DNA from: Paraprevotella xylaniphila YIT 11841
GTDB taxonomy: Bacteria > Bacteroidota > Bacteroidia > Bacteroidales > Bacteroidaceae
DNA: 64,000 nt
NCBI RefSeq assembly: GCF_000205165.1
Contig: NZ_GL883824.1
Location: 1-64,000, forward strand
Direction of reading: 5' to 3'
Shown: piece after piece, positions 9,755 through 20,687 of the stretch
How the letters are laid out: each line of letters starts with the position of its first letter
Numbering within the stretch: the stretch's first letter is position 1
Notes under the pieces: model-generated
What the model saw: only the letters and a program-made list of their open reading frames with translations
What the model was told of the DNA's origin: nothing
The model's database searches: none
Program-made: the position numbers and the translations under genes

Positions 9755-10231
9755 TTACCTGTCCGGCCCCACATGATCCACCAACCATCTGCCGTCCTGT
9801 TGTTCGAGCAATACTTTCATGTCATACTTCGAAGGATTGCTAGAATACTTCATAAGCTTGCCCGCGCTGCCCATGTCGCTCACTTGGGAACAAGTGTAAC
9901 TTGTAGACAGCAACCGTTCACGCATCTCCCTGATGCCCCTGTCGTCCTTCATTTGTGCCTCGATTGCCATGTCTTCATTCAGACGGCCTTTGCATCTTTC
10001 CGTCGCGTATGGCAGCAATTTCTCACGCTCGTTGGTCCTGAAACATTCCACGGCAAAGTCCGCCAATTTCTGCGGGTCGTCCGTCAAGTCCGTTTCTTGC
10101 TTTTCCACTACGTTTTCCACCAACACGGAATCCTTCGCCCCAGCATCATTTCCGGGGTTGTTTTTTGATGGCCCGCAAGCCAACACGGGCAGTCCCAAAA
10201 GGCAATACGCCCACACTCTTAAATCTCTCAT
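9755..10231 (-). CDS. Small lipoprotein, possible NTF2-like fold
   Basis: 158 residues with a lipoprotein signal (LPVLAC, Cys19) and no acidic run after the Cys, which suggests a periplasm-facing anchor. A helical segment (LADFAVECFRTNEREKLLPYA) followed by strands ending GRWLVDHVGP resembles the layout of NTF2-like/DUF4878-type lipoproteins. This assignment is by pattern only. The lipoprotein at 29841-30290 has the same layout and a similar end (RRWLVRMEGP), so the two may be distant paralogs. It is first in an operon with the exported protein downstream. Function unknown. Confidence 0.65.
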   Translation of the reverse strand: MRDLRVWAYCLLGLPVLACGPSKNNPGNDAGAKDSVLVENVVEKQETDLTDDPQKLADFAVECFRTNEREKLLPYATERCKGRLNEDMAIEAQMKDDRGIREMRERLLSTSYTCSQVSDMGSAGKLMKYSSNPSKYDMKVLLEQQDGRWLVDHVGPDR

Positions 10232-10321
10232 GTTTTTTTATTTTCAACGCCTATAAGCTTCCGAATTCAGCTTGTTTTTATCAAATTTCCTTATTTATAT
10301 GGGAAAGGCTTGAAGCTTGTT

Positions 10322-10405
10322 GCCATGCGCCCTGCCGGTCAGGACGCTGCAAAAGCCGTCCCTATGTCCGGCGTTTTCCCAGTTCTGCCGGACTTTGCAA
10401 ATATA
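10322..10405 (-). promoter_or_regulatory. Promoter box and long leader of the small lipoprotein operon
   Basis: A TATATTTG box on the minus strand (10398-10405) is the best -7 candidate; no good -33 box is seen. The implied leader is about 160 nt. Inverted repeats lie in and around it: GTCCGGC/GCCGGAC (10366-10372 with 10387-10393, the latter at the predicted start site) and GGACG/CGTCC (10332-10336 with 10347-10351). No known riboswitch was recognised. Confidence 0.4.
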
Positions 10406-10439
10406 GCTTTTTTCACTATCTATAACCTTTTGAAGCATT

Positions 10440-11148
10440 GTAATTTAGGTAAAAAAGTATTATCTTCATTTCTTTTAAACGCAAACCGGATTTCACCCGA
10501 AACGTAACATGAAGACGGGAACTGCCATTTTGCAATTTGTCAATCCACCCCTTGCAGGATGGCCGAATTTGGACGTACGGACAGGTGTGGGCCGGAAAAA
10601 ACGATTCTCGCGCATTCCACAGAAACTTTTTTGTCAGCCACAAAGCCTCTTCCGGTTACTTTTTGCACGACAAAAAAGCAGACCTTGCGCACAGGCACAC
10701 CACGCATGTAAGCCGCAAACAGCACTTTCCACACGCCGTGTCATCCGGATTTTGACCACGCACGACCACCAAATAGAAGAAAAAAAGGCGTTTTTCCCTC
10801 TTCCGCACACCACTTGCAGCCCGATTCCGCACCGCCTTGCGGACATTTACGAAAAGCTTTGCGGAGAAAAAAAATGTTTCTTGCAGAGAACGGAAAAAAG
10901 TTTGGCTTAGAGCGATTCTTAATTTTGCTTCAAAAAGGCAAAAAGCAAGGCCATAATGCTAATAAAAGTAAAAACACCAAAGAAAAAAATGGCTGCAACG
11001 GACTTTTCCGTTTCTCATTCGCATCCCCATACGGTCCGGAATGCTTACTTTTTGCCACATCAATCCCCATTTCACCTTTCAAACTTCCAAAATAGAAAAA
11101 AGCTACGGACAGGAAAACGGAAAAGCCCCGGTCAAAAACATCCTCCCG
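10440..11148. other. Long intergenic region without a convincing gene
   Basis: About 700 bp between divergent genes, rich in A and T runs. Open frames here (for example 10509-10910 on plus) lack a signal, a family motif or protein-like composition, and I do not call them genes. It holds copy C of the intergenic element (10886-10917). The rest may be regulatory or decayed sequence. Confidence 0.5.
10886..10917 (+). repeat. Intergenic element, copy C (diverged)
   Basis: 32 bases aligning without gaps to the reverse complement of copy B with 24 identities, sharing the 12-mer GTTTGGCTTAGA exactly. It points towards the fsr gene, the same orientation relative to the downstream gene as copies A and B. 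It is the most diverged of the three. Confidence 0.45.
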
Positions 11149-11179
11149 TTGGCCGTTTGAAAAGAAAAGCATAACTTTG
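11149..11179 (+). promoter_or_regulatory. Promoter of fsr-ogt
   Basis: TTGG (11149-11152), 19-bp spacer, TAACTTTG (11172-11179): a good Bacteroidota promoter, 22 bp before the ATG at 11202. Confidence 0.7.
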
Positions 11180-11201
11180 CGGCATTCAAACCGTCATATA
11201 A

Positions 11202-12422
11202 ATGAAACAATTTCTGGACAAAGTAAAAGGCCACCCCGACATCAAAGAAGGTACGGCCTACATGATACTGTTCTCCATCGGCTTTTGCCATTTGCTGAAC
11301 GACATGATACAGTCGGTCATCCCGGCCATGTACCCGCTGCTGAAGGACAACTTCGGCTTCACGTTCGCCCAAATCGGGATTATCACGCTCGTCTTCCAAC
11401 TGACCTCCTCCGTGCTGCAACCCTTTGTGGGTCGTTATGCCGACAGCCACCCGCAACCCTACTCCTTATCCGCCGGAATGTGCTTCACGCTAGCAGGATT
11501 GCTCTTGTTGGCCGTGGCTTCCGGTTTCGCGGCCATCCTGTTGGCCGTGGCCGTCATCGGATGCGGCTCCTCGGTGTTCCACCCCGAAGCCTCGCACGTG
11601 GCACAGACGGCTTCAGGAGGCAGGAAAAGCCTGGCGCAATCCATATTCCAAGTGGGCGGGAACGGCGGAAGCGCCATCGGGCCGCTGCTTGCCGCACTCA
11701 TCCTCATCCCCTACGGCCAGCACGCCGTGGGATGGTTCGCCGCAGCCGCACTGCTCGCCGCCACGCTGCTCGTAAGGATAGGATACTGGTACAGCCTGAA
11801 GCTAAGCCGGATGCGCTCGTCCGCCCGCACAAGCCTTACCACATCCTGCAACCTGCCGGGAACCACCGTGCGCAAGGCATTGTCCATCCTGGTCGTCATG
11901 ATTTTCTCGAAATACTTCTTCATCTCGTGCATGACCAGTTACTTCACGTTCTTCCTCATCGAGAAATTCGGCATCACGGTACAGGAATCGCAGTTCTGCC
12001 TGTTCGCCTTCCTTGCCGCGTTGGCCGTCGGCACGCTGTTGGGCGGCTTCCTCGGCGACCGCTACGGGCGGAAGTATGTCATACTTTTCTCCATCCTCGG
12101 CGCGGCTCCTTTCACGCTCGCACTGCCATACCTCAACCTGTACTGGACCATCGCCATGGCCATCATCGTAGGTCTGGTCATCGCTTCGGCCTTCTCTGCC
12201 ATACTGGTGTACGCCACCGACCTGAAACCGGACAAAGTCGGCATGATTTCAGGCCTCTTCTTCGGGCTGATGTTCGGTCTGGGCGGCATCGGTTCCGCAT
12301 TCTTCGGTTGGCTAGCCGACCGTACGAGCATCGAATTCATCTTCAGGACCAGTACGCTCCTGCCCCTATTGGGCATCATCGCCACGTTCCTGCCCAACAT
12401 ACGACCCGCAAACCACAAATAA
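11202..12422 (+). CDS. fsr: MFS efflux pump, fosmidomycin-resistance (Fsr) type
   Basis: 406 residues with about 12 hydrophobic segments. The first half follows the E. coli Fsr pattern closely: HLLNDMIQSVIPAMYPLL, FTFAQIGIITLVFQL, GSSVFHPEASHVA and SGGRKSLAQSIFQVGGNGGS. The GDRYGRK loop between halves is typical of the major facilitator superfamily. An inner-membrane proton-driven exporter; the natural substrate is unknown. Fosmidomycin blocks Dxr of the MEP isoprenoid pathway, which Bacteroidales use. It is followed after 7 bp by the alkyltransferase gene, so the two share a transcript from a clear promoter. Confidence 0.87.
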   Translation: MKQFLDKVKGHPDIKEGTAYMILFSIGFCHLLNDMIQSVIPAMYPLLKDNFGFTFAQIGIITLVFQLTSSVLQPFVGRYADSHPQPYSLSAGMCFTLAGLLLLAVASGFAAILLAVAVIGCGSSVFHPEASHVAQTASGGRKSLAQSIFQVGGNGGSAIGPLLAALILIPYGQHAVGWFAAAALLAATLLVRIGYWYSLKLSRMRSSARTSLTTSCNLPGTTVRKALSILVVMIFSKYFFISCMTSYFTFFLIEKFGITVQESQFCLFAFLAALAVGTLLGGFLGDRYGRKYVILFSILGAAPFTLALPYLNLYWTIAMAIIVGLVIASAFSAILVYATDLKPDKVGMISGLFFGLMFGLGGIGSAFFGWLADRTSIEFIFRTSTLLPLLGIIATFLPNIRPANHK

Positions 12423-12429
12423 AAAATAC

Positions 12430-12975
12430 ATGAATACAAGCCATTCGATTCTGGTACAACGCTATCACTCCCCGTGTGGAGAGCTGATGCTCGGCTCATG
12501 GAGAAACCACCTGTGCCTCTGCAACTGGGTGGAAGAGAAACATCCGGGACGGGTAGACCGGAGACTGCAAACATTACTGGAAGCCCGATATGAAGAACGG
12601 ACATCCGACATCATCCAGGAAGCCTCCCGGCAGTTGGATGAATATTTCGGACGGAAACGCACGGCGTTCGACCTTCCGCTGTTATTCACAGGCACGGACT
12701 TTCAAAAAAAAGTGTGGCAGAAGTTATTGGAAATCCCCTACGGGGAAACCCTGTCTTACGGCGACATGGCAACGCAGCTCGGGATGCCCAAGTCCGTACG
12801 CGCCGTAGCCAACGCCAACGGGGCGAACGCCATCTCCATCATCGTCCCTTGCCATCGGGTGGTCGGCAGAGGCCACACGCTTACAGGATATGGCGGCGGG
12901 CTCGCAGCCAAAAGTTTCCTGTTAGAGCTTGAAAAATCATCCCTGTCCACCTCTTTCCTTTCACTCGCACAATAA
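12430..12975 (+). CDS. ogt: Methylated-DNA--protein-cysteine methyltransferase
   Basis: 181 residues. Suicide DNA-repair protein that moves the alkyl group from O6-alkylguanine onto its own cysteine. The acceptor Cys141 sits in the invariant IVPCHRVVG, preceded by the helix-turn-helix region FQKKVWQKLLEIPYGETLSYGD and the arginine finger segment SVRAVANANGANA. The N-terminal part (SPCGELMLGSW) is the usual small alpha/beta domain, so this is the standalone Ogt/MGMT form without an Ada regulatory domain. Co-transcribed with the upstream efflux gene (7-bp gap). Confidence 0.92.
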   Translation: MNTSHSILVQRYHSPCGELMLGSWRNHLCLCNWVEEKHPGRVDRRLQTLLEARYEERTSDIIQEASRQLDEYFGRKRTAFDLPLLFTGTDFQKKVWQKLLEIPYGETLSYGDMATQLGMPKSVRAVANANGANAISIIVPCHRVVGRGHTLTGYGGGLAAKSFLLELEKSSLSTSFLSLAQ

Positions 12976-13051
12976 ATACTAAAGCCACTCCCCCTCTCCG
13001 CTTTTTAGAAAAACTTAATGTGTTCTGAGCATTTTTGGCATGCGTTTTGTA

Positions 13052-13080
13052 TTGTAGTTCCAATAATATAGTTAATTTTG
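13052..13080 (+). promoter_or_regulatory. Promoter of clpC
   Basis: TTG at 13052-13054 and TAATTTTG at 13073-13080, 18-bp spacer, 36 bp before the ATG at 13117. It supports that ATG over the in-frame codon at 13078, which lies inside the promoter. Confidence 0.6.
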
Positions 13081-13116
13081 CCATCAGAGTCATTAATCAG
13101 AAGGAATTTGCATAGC

Positions 13117-15669
<2,553 letters not shown>

Positions 15670-15685
15670 CAATAAATATATGTTA

Positions 15686-15721
15686 AAGTGCCGGACGATG
15701 TTTTCGTCTGGCACTTTTTTT
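15686..15721 (+). terminator. Rho-independent terminator of clpC
   Basis: 13-bp stem (15686-15698 with 15704-15716, one G-T pair), 5-base loop TGTTT, then a run of T. Confidence 0.9.
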
Positions 15722-15790
15722 GTTTCTTCATCAGTGGCTTTCAAAAAGCCGAACAGAAGATAATTTCATACAATAAAAGCAATAAATATC

Positions 15791-17845
15791 ATGCAAAAAG
15801 GAAACATTGGGGTAACGACCGAGAACATATTCCCCGTCATCAAAAAGTTCTTGTACAGCGATCATGAAATCTTTATCCGTGAAATCGTGTCGAACGCCGT
15901 AGACGCCACGCAGAAGTTGAAAACATTGGCCAACAAAGGAGACTTCAAGGGCGAAACGGGCGAACTGAAAGTCAGTGTCAAAGTGGACAAGGACAATGGC
16001 ACCATCACGGTGAGCGACAGGGGATTGGGTATGACAGAAGAAGAAATAGACAAATACATCAACCAAATCGCGTTCTCCGGTGCCAACGACTTCTTGGATA
16101 AATACAAAGAGGATGCCAACGCCATCATCGGCCACTTCGGTCTGGGCTTCTACTCTTCTTTCATGGTGAGCAAGAAAGTGGAAATCGTGACCAAGAGTTA
16201 TCAAGAAGGGGCAAAGGCCGTGAAATGGAGCTGTGACGGAAGCCCTTCCTATGAAATAGAAGAAACAGAAAAAGCCGACCGCGGAACGGACATCATCATG
16301 TACATCGACGACGACTGCAAAGAGTTCTTGGAAAAGAACAAGATTGAGGAGCTGCTTCGCAAGTACTGCCGTTTCTTGCCCGTACCTGTAGCCTTCGGCA
16401 AAAAAACGGAATGGAAAGACGGCAAACAGGTGGACACGGAAGAAGACAACGTCATCAACAACACTACCCCGATATGGACCAAGAAACCGTCGGATTTGAA
16501 AGACGAGGACTACAAGGAGTTCTATCGCGAATTGTACCCGATGAGCGACGAGCCTCTGTTCTGGATTCATCTGAACGTGGACTATCCGTTCAACCTGACG
16601 GGCGTGCTCTATTTCCCCAAAATCAAGAACAACATCGAACTGCAACGTAACAAGATCCAGTTGTACTGCAACCAGGTGTACGTAACGGACAGCGTGGAAG
16701 GCATCGTGCCTGACTTCCTCACTTTGCTCCACGGAGTCATCGACTCACCGGACATCCCGTTGAACGTCAGCCGCAGCTACCTGCAAAGCGACAGCAACGT
16801 GAAGAAGATTTCTAGCTACATCACAAAGAAAGTGAGCGACCGCCTGCAAAGCCTCTTCAAGAACGACCGCAAGGAATTCGAGCAGAAATGGGATGACATC
16901 AAGATTTTCATCAACTACGGTATGCTGACGCAGGACGATTTCTATGACAAGGCCAAGAACTTCGCCCTCTTTAAGGATTGTGATGGCAAATACTTCACGT
17001 TCGAAGAATACCAGCAACTGATTAAAGACAACCAGACGGACAAGGAAGGTAACCTGATTTACCTGTATGCCCAAAACAAGGAAGCACAGTACAGCTACAT
17101 CGAAGCAGCCAAGAACAAAGGCTACAGCGTATTGCTGCTCGACGGACAACTGGACACTCCCATCGTCTCCATGTTGGAACGCAAGTTTGAAAAGAGCCGT
17201 TTCACCCGCGTGGATGCCGACATCATCGACCGCCTTATCGTGAAAGAGGATGCCAACAAGACAGAACTGGACTCCGAAAAGGGTGCCAACCTTTCGGCCA
17301 TCTTCAATTTCCAGATGCCGAAGTTGGACAAAACGGAATTCCACGTAGAGGCACAAGGCATGGGAGAAAACGGTATGCCTGTCATGATTACGCAAAGTGA
17401 ATACATGCGTCGTATGAAAGACATGGCGCATATCCAGCCGGGCATGTCGTTCTATGGTGAAATGCCAGATATGTACACACTGGTACTGAATACGGACCAC
17501 CGCCTGATTAAGGAAGTATTGGCCGACAGCGAAACCTCTACAGCTGAGCAACTAAAGCCGATTGAAGCAGAACTGAAAGGGCTGCATGCCCGCGAGGCCG
17601 TACTCCATCAGCAGCAGGAAGGCAAAAAGCCCGAAGAGATCGACCAGGCACAAAAGGATGAATTGGACAAATGCCATCAGGACATCAGTGCGGAAGAACA
17701 AAAGAAAAACGACGTACTGGCCGGTTATGGCAAGAACAACAAGAAGGTACATCAGCTTATCGACTTGGCATTGCTGCAAAACGGTATGCTGACAGGCGAA
17801 GCCTTAAGCAACTTCGTAAAACGCAGCATCGACTTGATTCAATAA
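15791..17845 (+). CDS. htpG: Molecular chaperone HtpG (Hsp90)
   Basis: 684 residues. The GHKL ATPase domain shows EIFIREIVSNAVDA (the N-box, with Asn36 or near it), DRGLGM and GHFGLGFYSSFMVS; the middle domain has the NVSRSYLQ loop with the catalytic Arg. The C-terminal dimerisation domain completes a full-length bacterial Hsp90, somewhat longer than the E. coli protein because of inserts in the C-terminal half. A cytosolic ATP-driven folding chaperone. It lies just after clpC but is separated by a terminator, so this is a proteostasis neighbourhood, not an operon. No clear promoter box was found in the 120-bp gap. Confidence 0.95.
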   Translation: MQKGNIGVTTENIFPVIKKFLYSDHEIFIREIVSNAVDATQKLKTLANKGDFKGETGELKVSVKVDKDNGTITVSDRGLGMTEEEIDKYINQIAFSGANDFLDKYKEDANAIIGHFGLGFYSSFMVSKKVEIVTKSYQEGAKAVKWSCDGSPSYEIEETEKADRGTDIIMYIDDDCKEFLEKNKIEELLRKYCRFLPVPVAFGKKTEWKDGKQVDTEEDNVINNTTPIWTKKPSDLKDEDYKEFYRELYPMSDEPLFWIHLNVDYPFNLTGVLYFPKIKNNIELQRNKIQLYCNQVYVTDSVEGIVPDFLTLLHGVIDSPDIPLNVSRSYLQSDSNVKKISSYITKKVSDRLQSLFKNDRKEFEQKWDDIKIFINYGMLTQDDFYDKAKNFALFKDCDGKYFTFEEYQQLIKDNQTDKEGNLIYLYAQNKEAQYSYIEAAKNKGYSVLLLDGQLDTPIVSMLERKFEKSRFTRVDADIIDRLIVKEDANKTELDSEKGANLSAIFNFQMPKLDKTEFHVEAQGMGENGMPVMITQSEYMRRMKDMAHIQPGMSFYGEMPDMYTLVLNTDHRLIKEVLADSETSTAEQLKPIEAELKGLHAREAVLHQQQEGKKPEEIDQAQKDELDKCHQDISAEEQKKNDVLAGYGKNNKKVHQLIDLALLQNGMLTGEALSNFVKRSIDLIQ

Positions 17846-17880
17846 CTAACATGCTTGCCACTGCAAGAATAAGCAAGATA

Positions 17881-17912
17881 AAATCGCTATCCCCGAAAAG
17901 GATAGCGATTTT
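17881..17912 (+). terminator. Rho-independent terminator of htpG
   Basis: Perfect 12-bp stem (17881-17892 with 17900-17911) around a 7-base loop CCGAAAA. The T run is short. Confidence 0.85.
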
Positions 17913-17935
17913 CATATAAAAAATATCCTTCAACA

Positions 17936-17967
17936 TTTGGACATTTAAATAAAAAGCCATACCTTTG
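17936..17967 (+). promoter_or_regulatory. Promoter of tRNA-Arg
   Basis: TTTG (17936-17939), 20-bp spacer, TACCTTTG (17960-17967), about 22 bp before the tRNA. One of the best matches to the Bacteroidota consensus in this window. Confidence 0.8.
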
Positions 17968-17989
17968 CACACGAAATCAAAACAAGAAC

Positions 17990-18063
17990 GGCTCCGTAGC
18001 TCAACTGAATAGAGCATCTGACTACGGATCAGAAGGTTACAGGTTTGAATCCTGTCGGAGTCA
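17990..18063 (+). tRNA. tRNA-Arg (anticodon ACG)
   Basis: Cloverleaf: acceptor GGCTCCG/CGGAGTC, D stem GCTC/GAGC, anticodon stem TCTGA/TCAGA with loop CTACGGA (anticodon ACG, read as ICG), T stem ACAGG/CCTGT with loop TTTGAAT. CCA is not encoded. Confidence 0.95.
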
Positions 18064-18065
18064 CA

Positions 18066-18104
18066 AAACGGTTTGCAAACTCAATGAATTTGCAAACCGT
18101 TTTT
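18066..18104 (+). terminator. Terminator of tRNA-Arg
   Basis: 14-bp stem (18066-18079 containing ACGGTTTGCAAA, pairing with 18089-18102), 9-base loop, T run. Placed directly after the tRNA. Being AT-rich at the base it could also terminate the histidine kinase transcript arriving from the right. Confidence 0.85.
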
Positions 18105-18132
18105 CTTATCCTCCACTCAATACAATTTCTCC

Positions 18133-19911
18133 TTAGAGTTTCTTTTTCTTCAACGTGAAAAGGAATTCCAAACCATGCCCGCCGCCCGAAGGCTTTGCAT
18201 TGATATTCCCCCCATGGAAAAGCACGGCATTCTTTACGATGGCCAACCCAAGGCCCGTACCTCCTAATTTCCGGCTACGCCCCTTGTCTACACGGTAGAA
18301 ACGTTCGAAGATGCGTCCCAAATGTTCGGAGGGCACTCCTACTCCATTATCGCTCACACTGAAATAATAACCATCCTCGTCTTCCGAATAACACACGATG
18401 TTCACATGCGTACCGTTTCCGGCGTATGCAATGGCATTATCCATCAAATTACGGAAAATAGAGTACAACAAAGAAGAATTCCCTTGAAGCACCAACTTGT
18501 CCGGAACATTTATCCCCACAGTCATTTGCTTCTCCTCCAGTTTCAAGGCCAGTTCCGCCACGATATTATGAATCATGGAAGCCAAATCCACATCCGTCAC
18601 CTCTATCATCTGACCGGCCTCCGTCATACGGGTCAGAGTAGATATGTCCTGCAACAGGTTCGTCAGCCGGTTGCTTTGCGCAAAGCTACGCTCCAAAAAC
18701 TTCTTAAGCATATCCGGCGAAAGTCCCGGATTATTCAGAATCGTTTCCAGATAACCTTGGATACTGCTCACGGGAGTCTTCAACTCATGGGCAATATTTT
18801 GTGTAATCTGCTGCTTCATGCGGGCTTGTTCCTCCTGTTTCGTAATGTCAGAAATGGAAATCTCAAAGCTGTTATCCACAAAAAGAGCCACAGACAAGTT
18901 GAACACATAACCGTTTTTATCCACGACCAACAACTTCTGCCTAAGATCTCCCTGCGTAAAACTTTTGCGGGACATCGTTATAAAATCAAACAATGGCTGC
19001 AATTCCTTCACTTGAAAGACATCCTCCACTCTTCCGATGTTCTTGTCGGATATCAGATTCACATATTGCATGAAAAGCCCGTTAGCTAGAACCACATCCT
19101 TGCCCGGATTGAAAACGGCCAGTCCTTCATTGGAAATCTGCAAATGTGTGATAAGCTTCTCACGCTCGCGGAAAAGATCGTCCTTCGCCTTGCGTAACCG
19201 TGTATAAATATCGACGATATGCCGTGAAATCTGCCCCAAATCGGTATTTCCCAATCCCTTCAAGTCATTCGTATCCACAGCCTCGTCCTGATCGGCACGA
19301 CGTGCAAAAAGGCGAAGCTGAGTAATCATAGCCCCTAAACGAGCCGTCAAGTTATAAAAGACGAGGAACAAAATGGCAGATAACAAAAATGAAAACCATA
19401 AATACCCCTTGTCGGCATTCAACATGGCAATCAAATCCGTATCGTAAGGCAATGCGCTACGCACGAACAACTCTTTCTCCGGAAAATAATTCGCCGAATA
19501 AAAGAATTCCTCTCCAAGGGTCTCTGAGGTTCTTTTGATGGAATATCCGCTCCCTGCGGCCAATGCCTCACGTATTTCCTCACGGTCCAAGTGATTATCC
19601 TTCACATGTTCGGAGGAAATATCATTATCGAAAATCACTTTTCCATGGCGGTCTACGAGCGTGACACGCAGTTTCTGAAGATGGTGCCGTGTACGATAGC
19701 GCGCCACATAATCTTTCACTGAAAAGGCCGTATCAGCCATGTGATCATACAAATCCACGTTGAACATGGTCAGCGTAGAATTCAACAACTCCACTTTATG
19801 CGTCTTCTCGCGGTGATACTGATAATACAAGAAACTTGCTACGAAAACACAATAAATAGCGATAACGGAAAAAAACAGATATTGGCTGAATGACAATGAC
19901 TTTCTTTTCAT
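18133..19911 (-). CDS. Sensor histidine kinase, PhoR-like
   Basis: 592 residues. Membrane segments at about 10-30 and 168-188 flank a periplasmic sensor domain; then a linker, a PAS-like region (about 255-355), HisKA with phospho-acceptor His375 (NIAHELKTP), and HATPase_c with NLMDNA, DNGVGVP (521-527) and GGTGLGLAIV (550-559). All ATPase motifs are intact, so it should be active. It starts within 2 bp of the response regulator stop codon, hence an operon. The layout and the neighbouring phosphate carrier suggest a PhoR role, but the sensor domain gives no direct ligand evidence. Confidence 0.85.
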   Translation of the reverse strand: MKRKSLSFSQYLFFSVIAIYCVFVASFLYYQYHREKTHKVELLNSTLTMFNVDLYDHMADTAFSVKDYVARYRTRHHLQKLRVTLVDRHGKVIFDNDISSEHVKDNHLDREEIREALAAGSGYSIKRTSETLGEEFFYSANYFPEKELFVRSALPYDTDLIAMLNADKGYLWFSFLLSAILFLVFYNLTARLGAMITQLRLFARRADQDEAVDTNDLKGLGNTDLGQISRHIVDIYTRLRKAKDDLFREREKLITHLQISNEGLAVFNPGKDVVLANGLFMQYVNLISDKNIGRVEDVFQVKELQPLFDFITMSRKSFTQGDLRQKLLVVDKNGYVFNLSVALFVDNSFEISISDITKQEEQARMKQQITQNIAHELKTPVSSIQGYLETILNNPGLSPDMLKKFLERSFAQSNRLTNLLQDISTLTRMTEAGQMIEVTDVDLASMIHNIVAELALKLEEKQMTVGINVPDKLVLQGNSSLLYSIFRNLMDNAIAYAGNGTHVNIVCYSEDEDGYYFSVSDNGVGVPSEHLGRIFERFYRVDKGRSRKLGGTGLGLAIVKNAVLFHGGNINAKPSGGGHGLEFLFTLKKKKL

Positions 19912-19912
19912 C

Positions 19913-20611
19913 TCAATCTTTCACAGAGGTATCGAAACAATATCCGTAACCCAAACGGGTGACGACAAACTTTCCGTATCCGTCGAGTTTTTTACGCAAA
20001 CGGGTTATGTTCACATCTACCGTCCGGTCCAGCACCTCGGCATCGTTGTTCCATATCCTACGCAGTATCTCAGCCCGCGAAAACACACGGCCCTCATTTT
20101 CCAACAACAAGCGCAAAATCTCAAATTCGGTCTTAGTCAACTGCAACGCCTCGCCGCACAGCACGGCCTCTTTTTTGTTAAGATCCAATTTCAACTCCTT
20201 AAAACCGATATAAGCAGCCGGTACCGCCTGTTGCGGCGCCGTACGACGAAGCACAGCCTTGATTCTCATCTGCACTTCGCGCAGGGAAAAGGGCTTGGAA
20301 ATATAGTCGTCCGCCCCCAAAGTGAATCCGGTGACAGCGTCGTTCTCCGTATCACGTGCCGTAAGAAAGATAATAGGTATATCACGAGTCTCACGCACTT
20401 GCTTGAGCATCTTGGCCATCTTAAAACCAGAGATTTCTCCCATCATGACGTCCAACAGCAAAAGGTGGAACTTGGCCAAATCCATCTTTAGTGCTTCTTC
20501 GGCCGAATTGGCCGTTTCTACTTCGTACCCCTCATTCTCCAGATTGAACTTTAGGATGTCGCACAAATCTTCTTCATCGTCCACCACGAGAATCCTGTAA
20601 TTTGTATTCAT
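19913..20611 (-). CDS. OmpR/PhoB-family response regulator
   Basis: 232 residues. The receiver domain has acidic pair Asp11/Asp12, phospho-acceptor Asp54 (LLLLDVMMG), the Thr of FLTARD and Lys106 (ISKPFS). The C-terminal winged helix carries LTKTEFEILRLLLENEGRVFSR and DVNITRLRKKLD, the OmpR/PhoB type. It binds direct DNA repeats when phosphorylated by its partner kinase, encoded immediately downstream. A TAATTTTG box at 20647-20654 suggests its own promoter, separate from the phosphate carrier gene 76 bp upstream. A PhoB role is inferred from context only. Confidence 0.87.
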   Translation of the reverse strand: MNTNYRILVVDDEEDLCDILKFNLENEGYEVETANSAEEALKMDLAKFHLLLLDVMMGEISGFKMAKMLKQVRETRDIPIIFLTARDTENDAVTGFTLGADDYISKPFSLREVQMRIKAVLRRTAPQQAVPAAYIGFKELKLDLNKKEAVLCGEALQLTKTEFEILRLLLENEGRVFSRAEILRRIWNNDAEVLDRTVDVNITRLRKKLDGYGKFVVTRLGYGYCFDTSVKD

Positions 20612-20646
20612 CAGACTTACCGCTTTAGATTATTATTTTCCGATTG

Positions 20647-20654
20647 CAAAATTA
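20647..20654 (-). promoter_or_regulatory. -7 box of the two-component operon
   Basis: TAATTTTG on the minus strand, 36 bp upstream of the regulator ATG. No clear -33 box. Confidence 0.45.
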
Positions 20655-20687
20655 CAAGTTAGTTGTTGCACGAATATGAAACCCGTG

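Noticed and set aside
10509-10910. 133-codon open frame in the large intergenic region
   Set aside because: No motif, no signal peptide, His/Lys/Pro-rich haphazard composition, no promoter box upstream; more likely chance.
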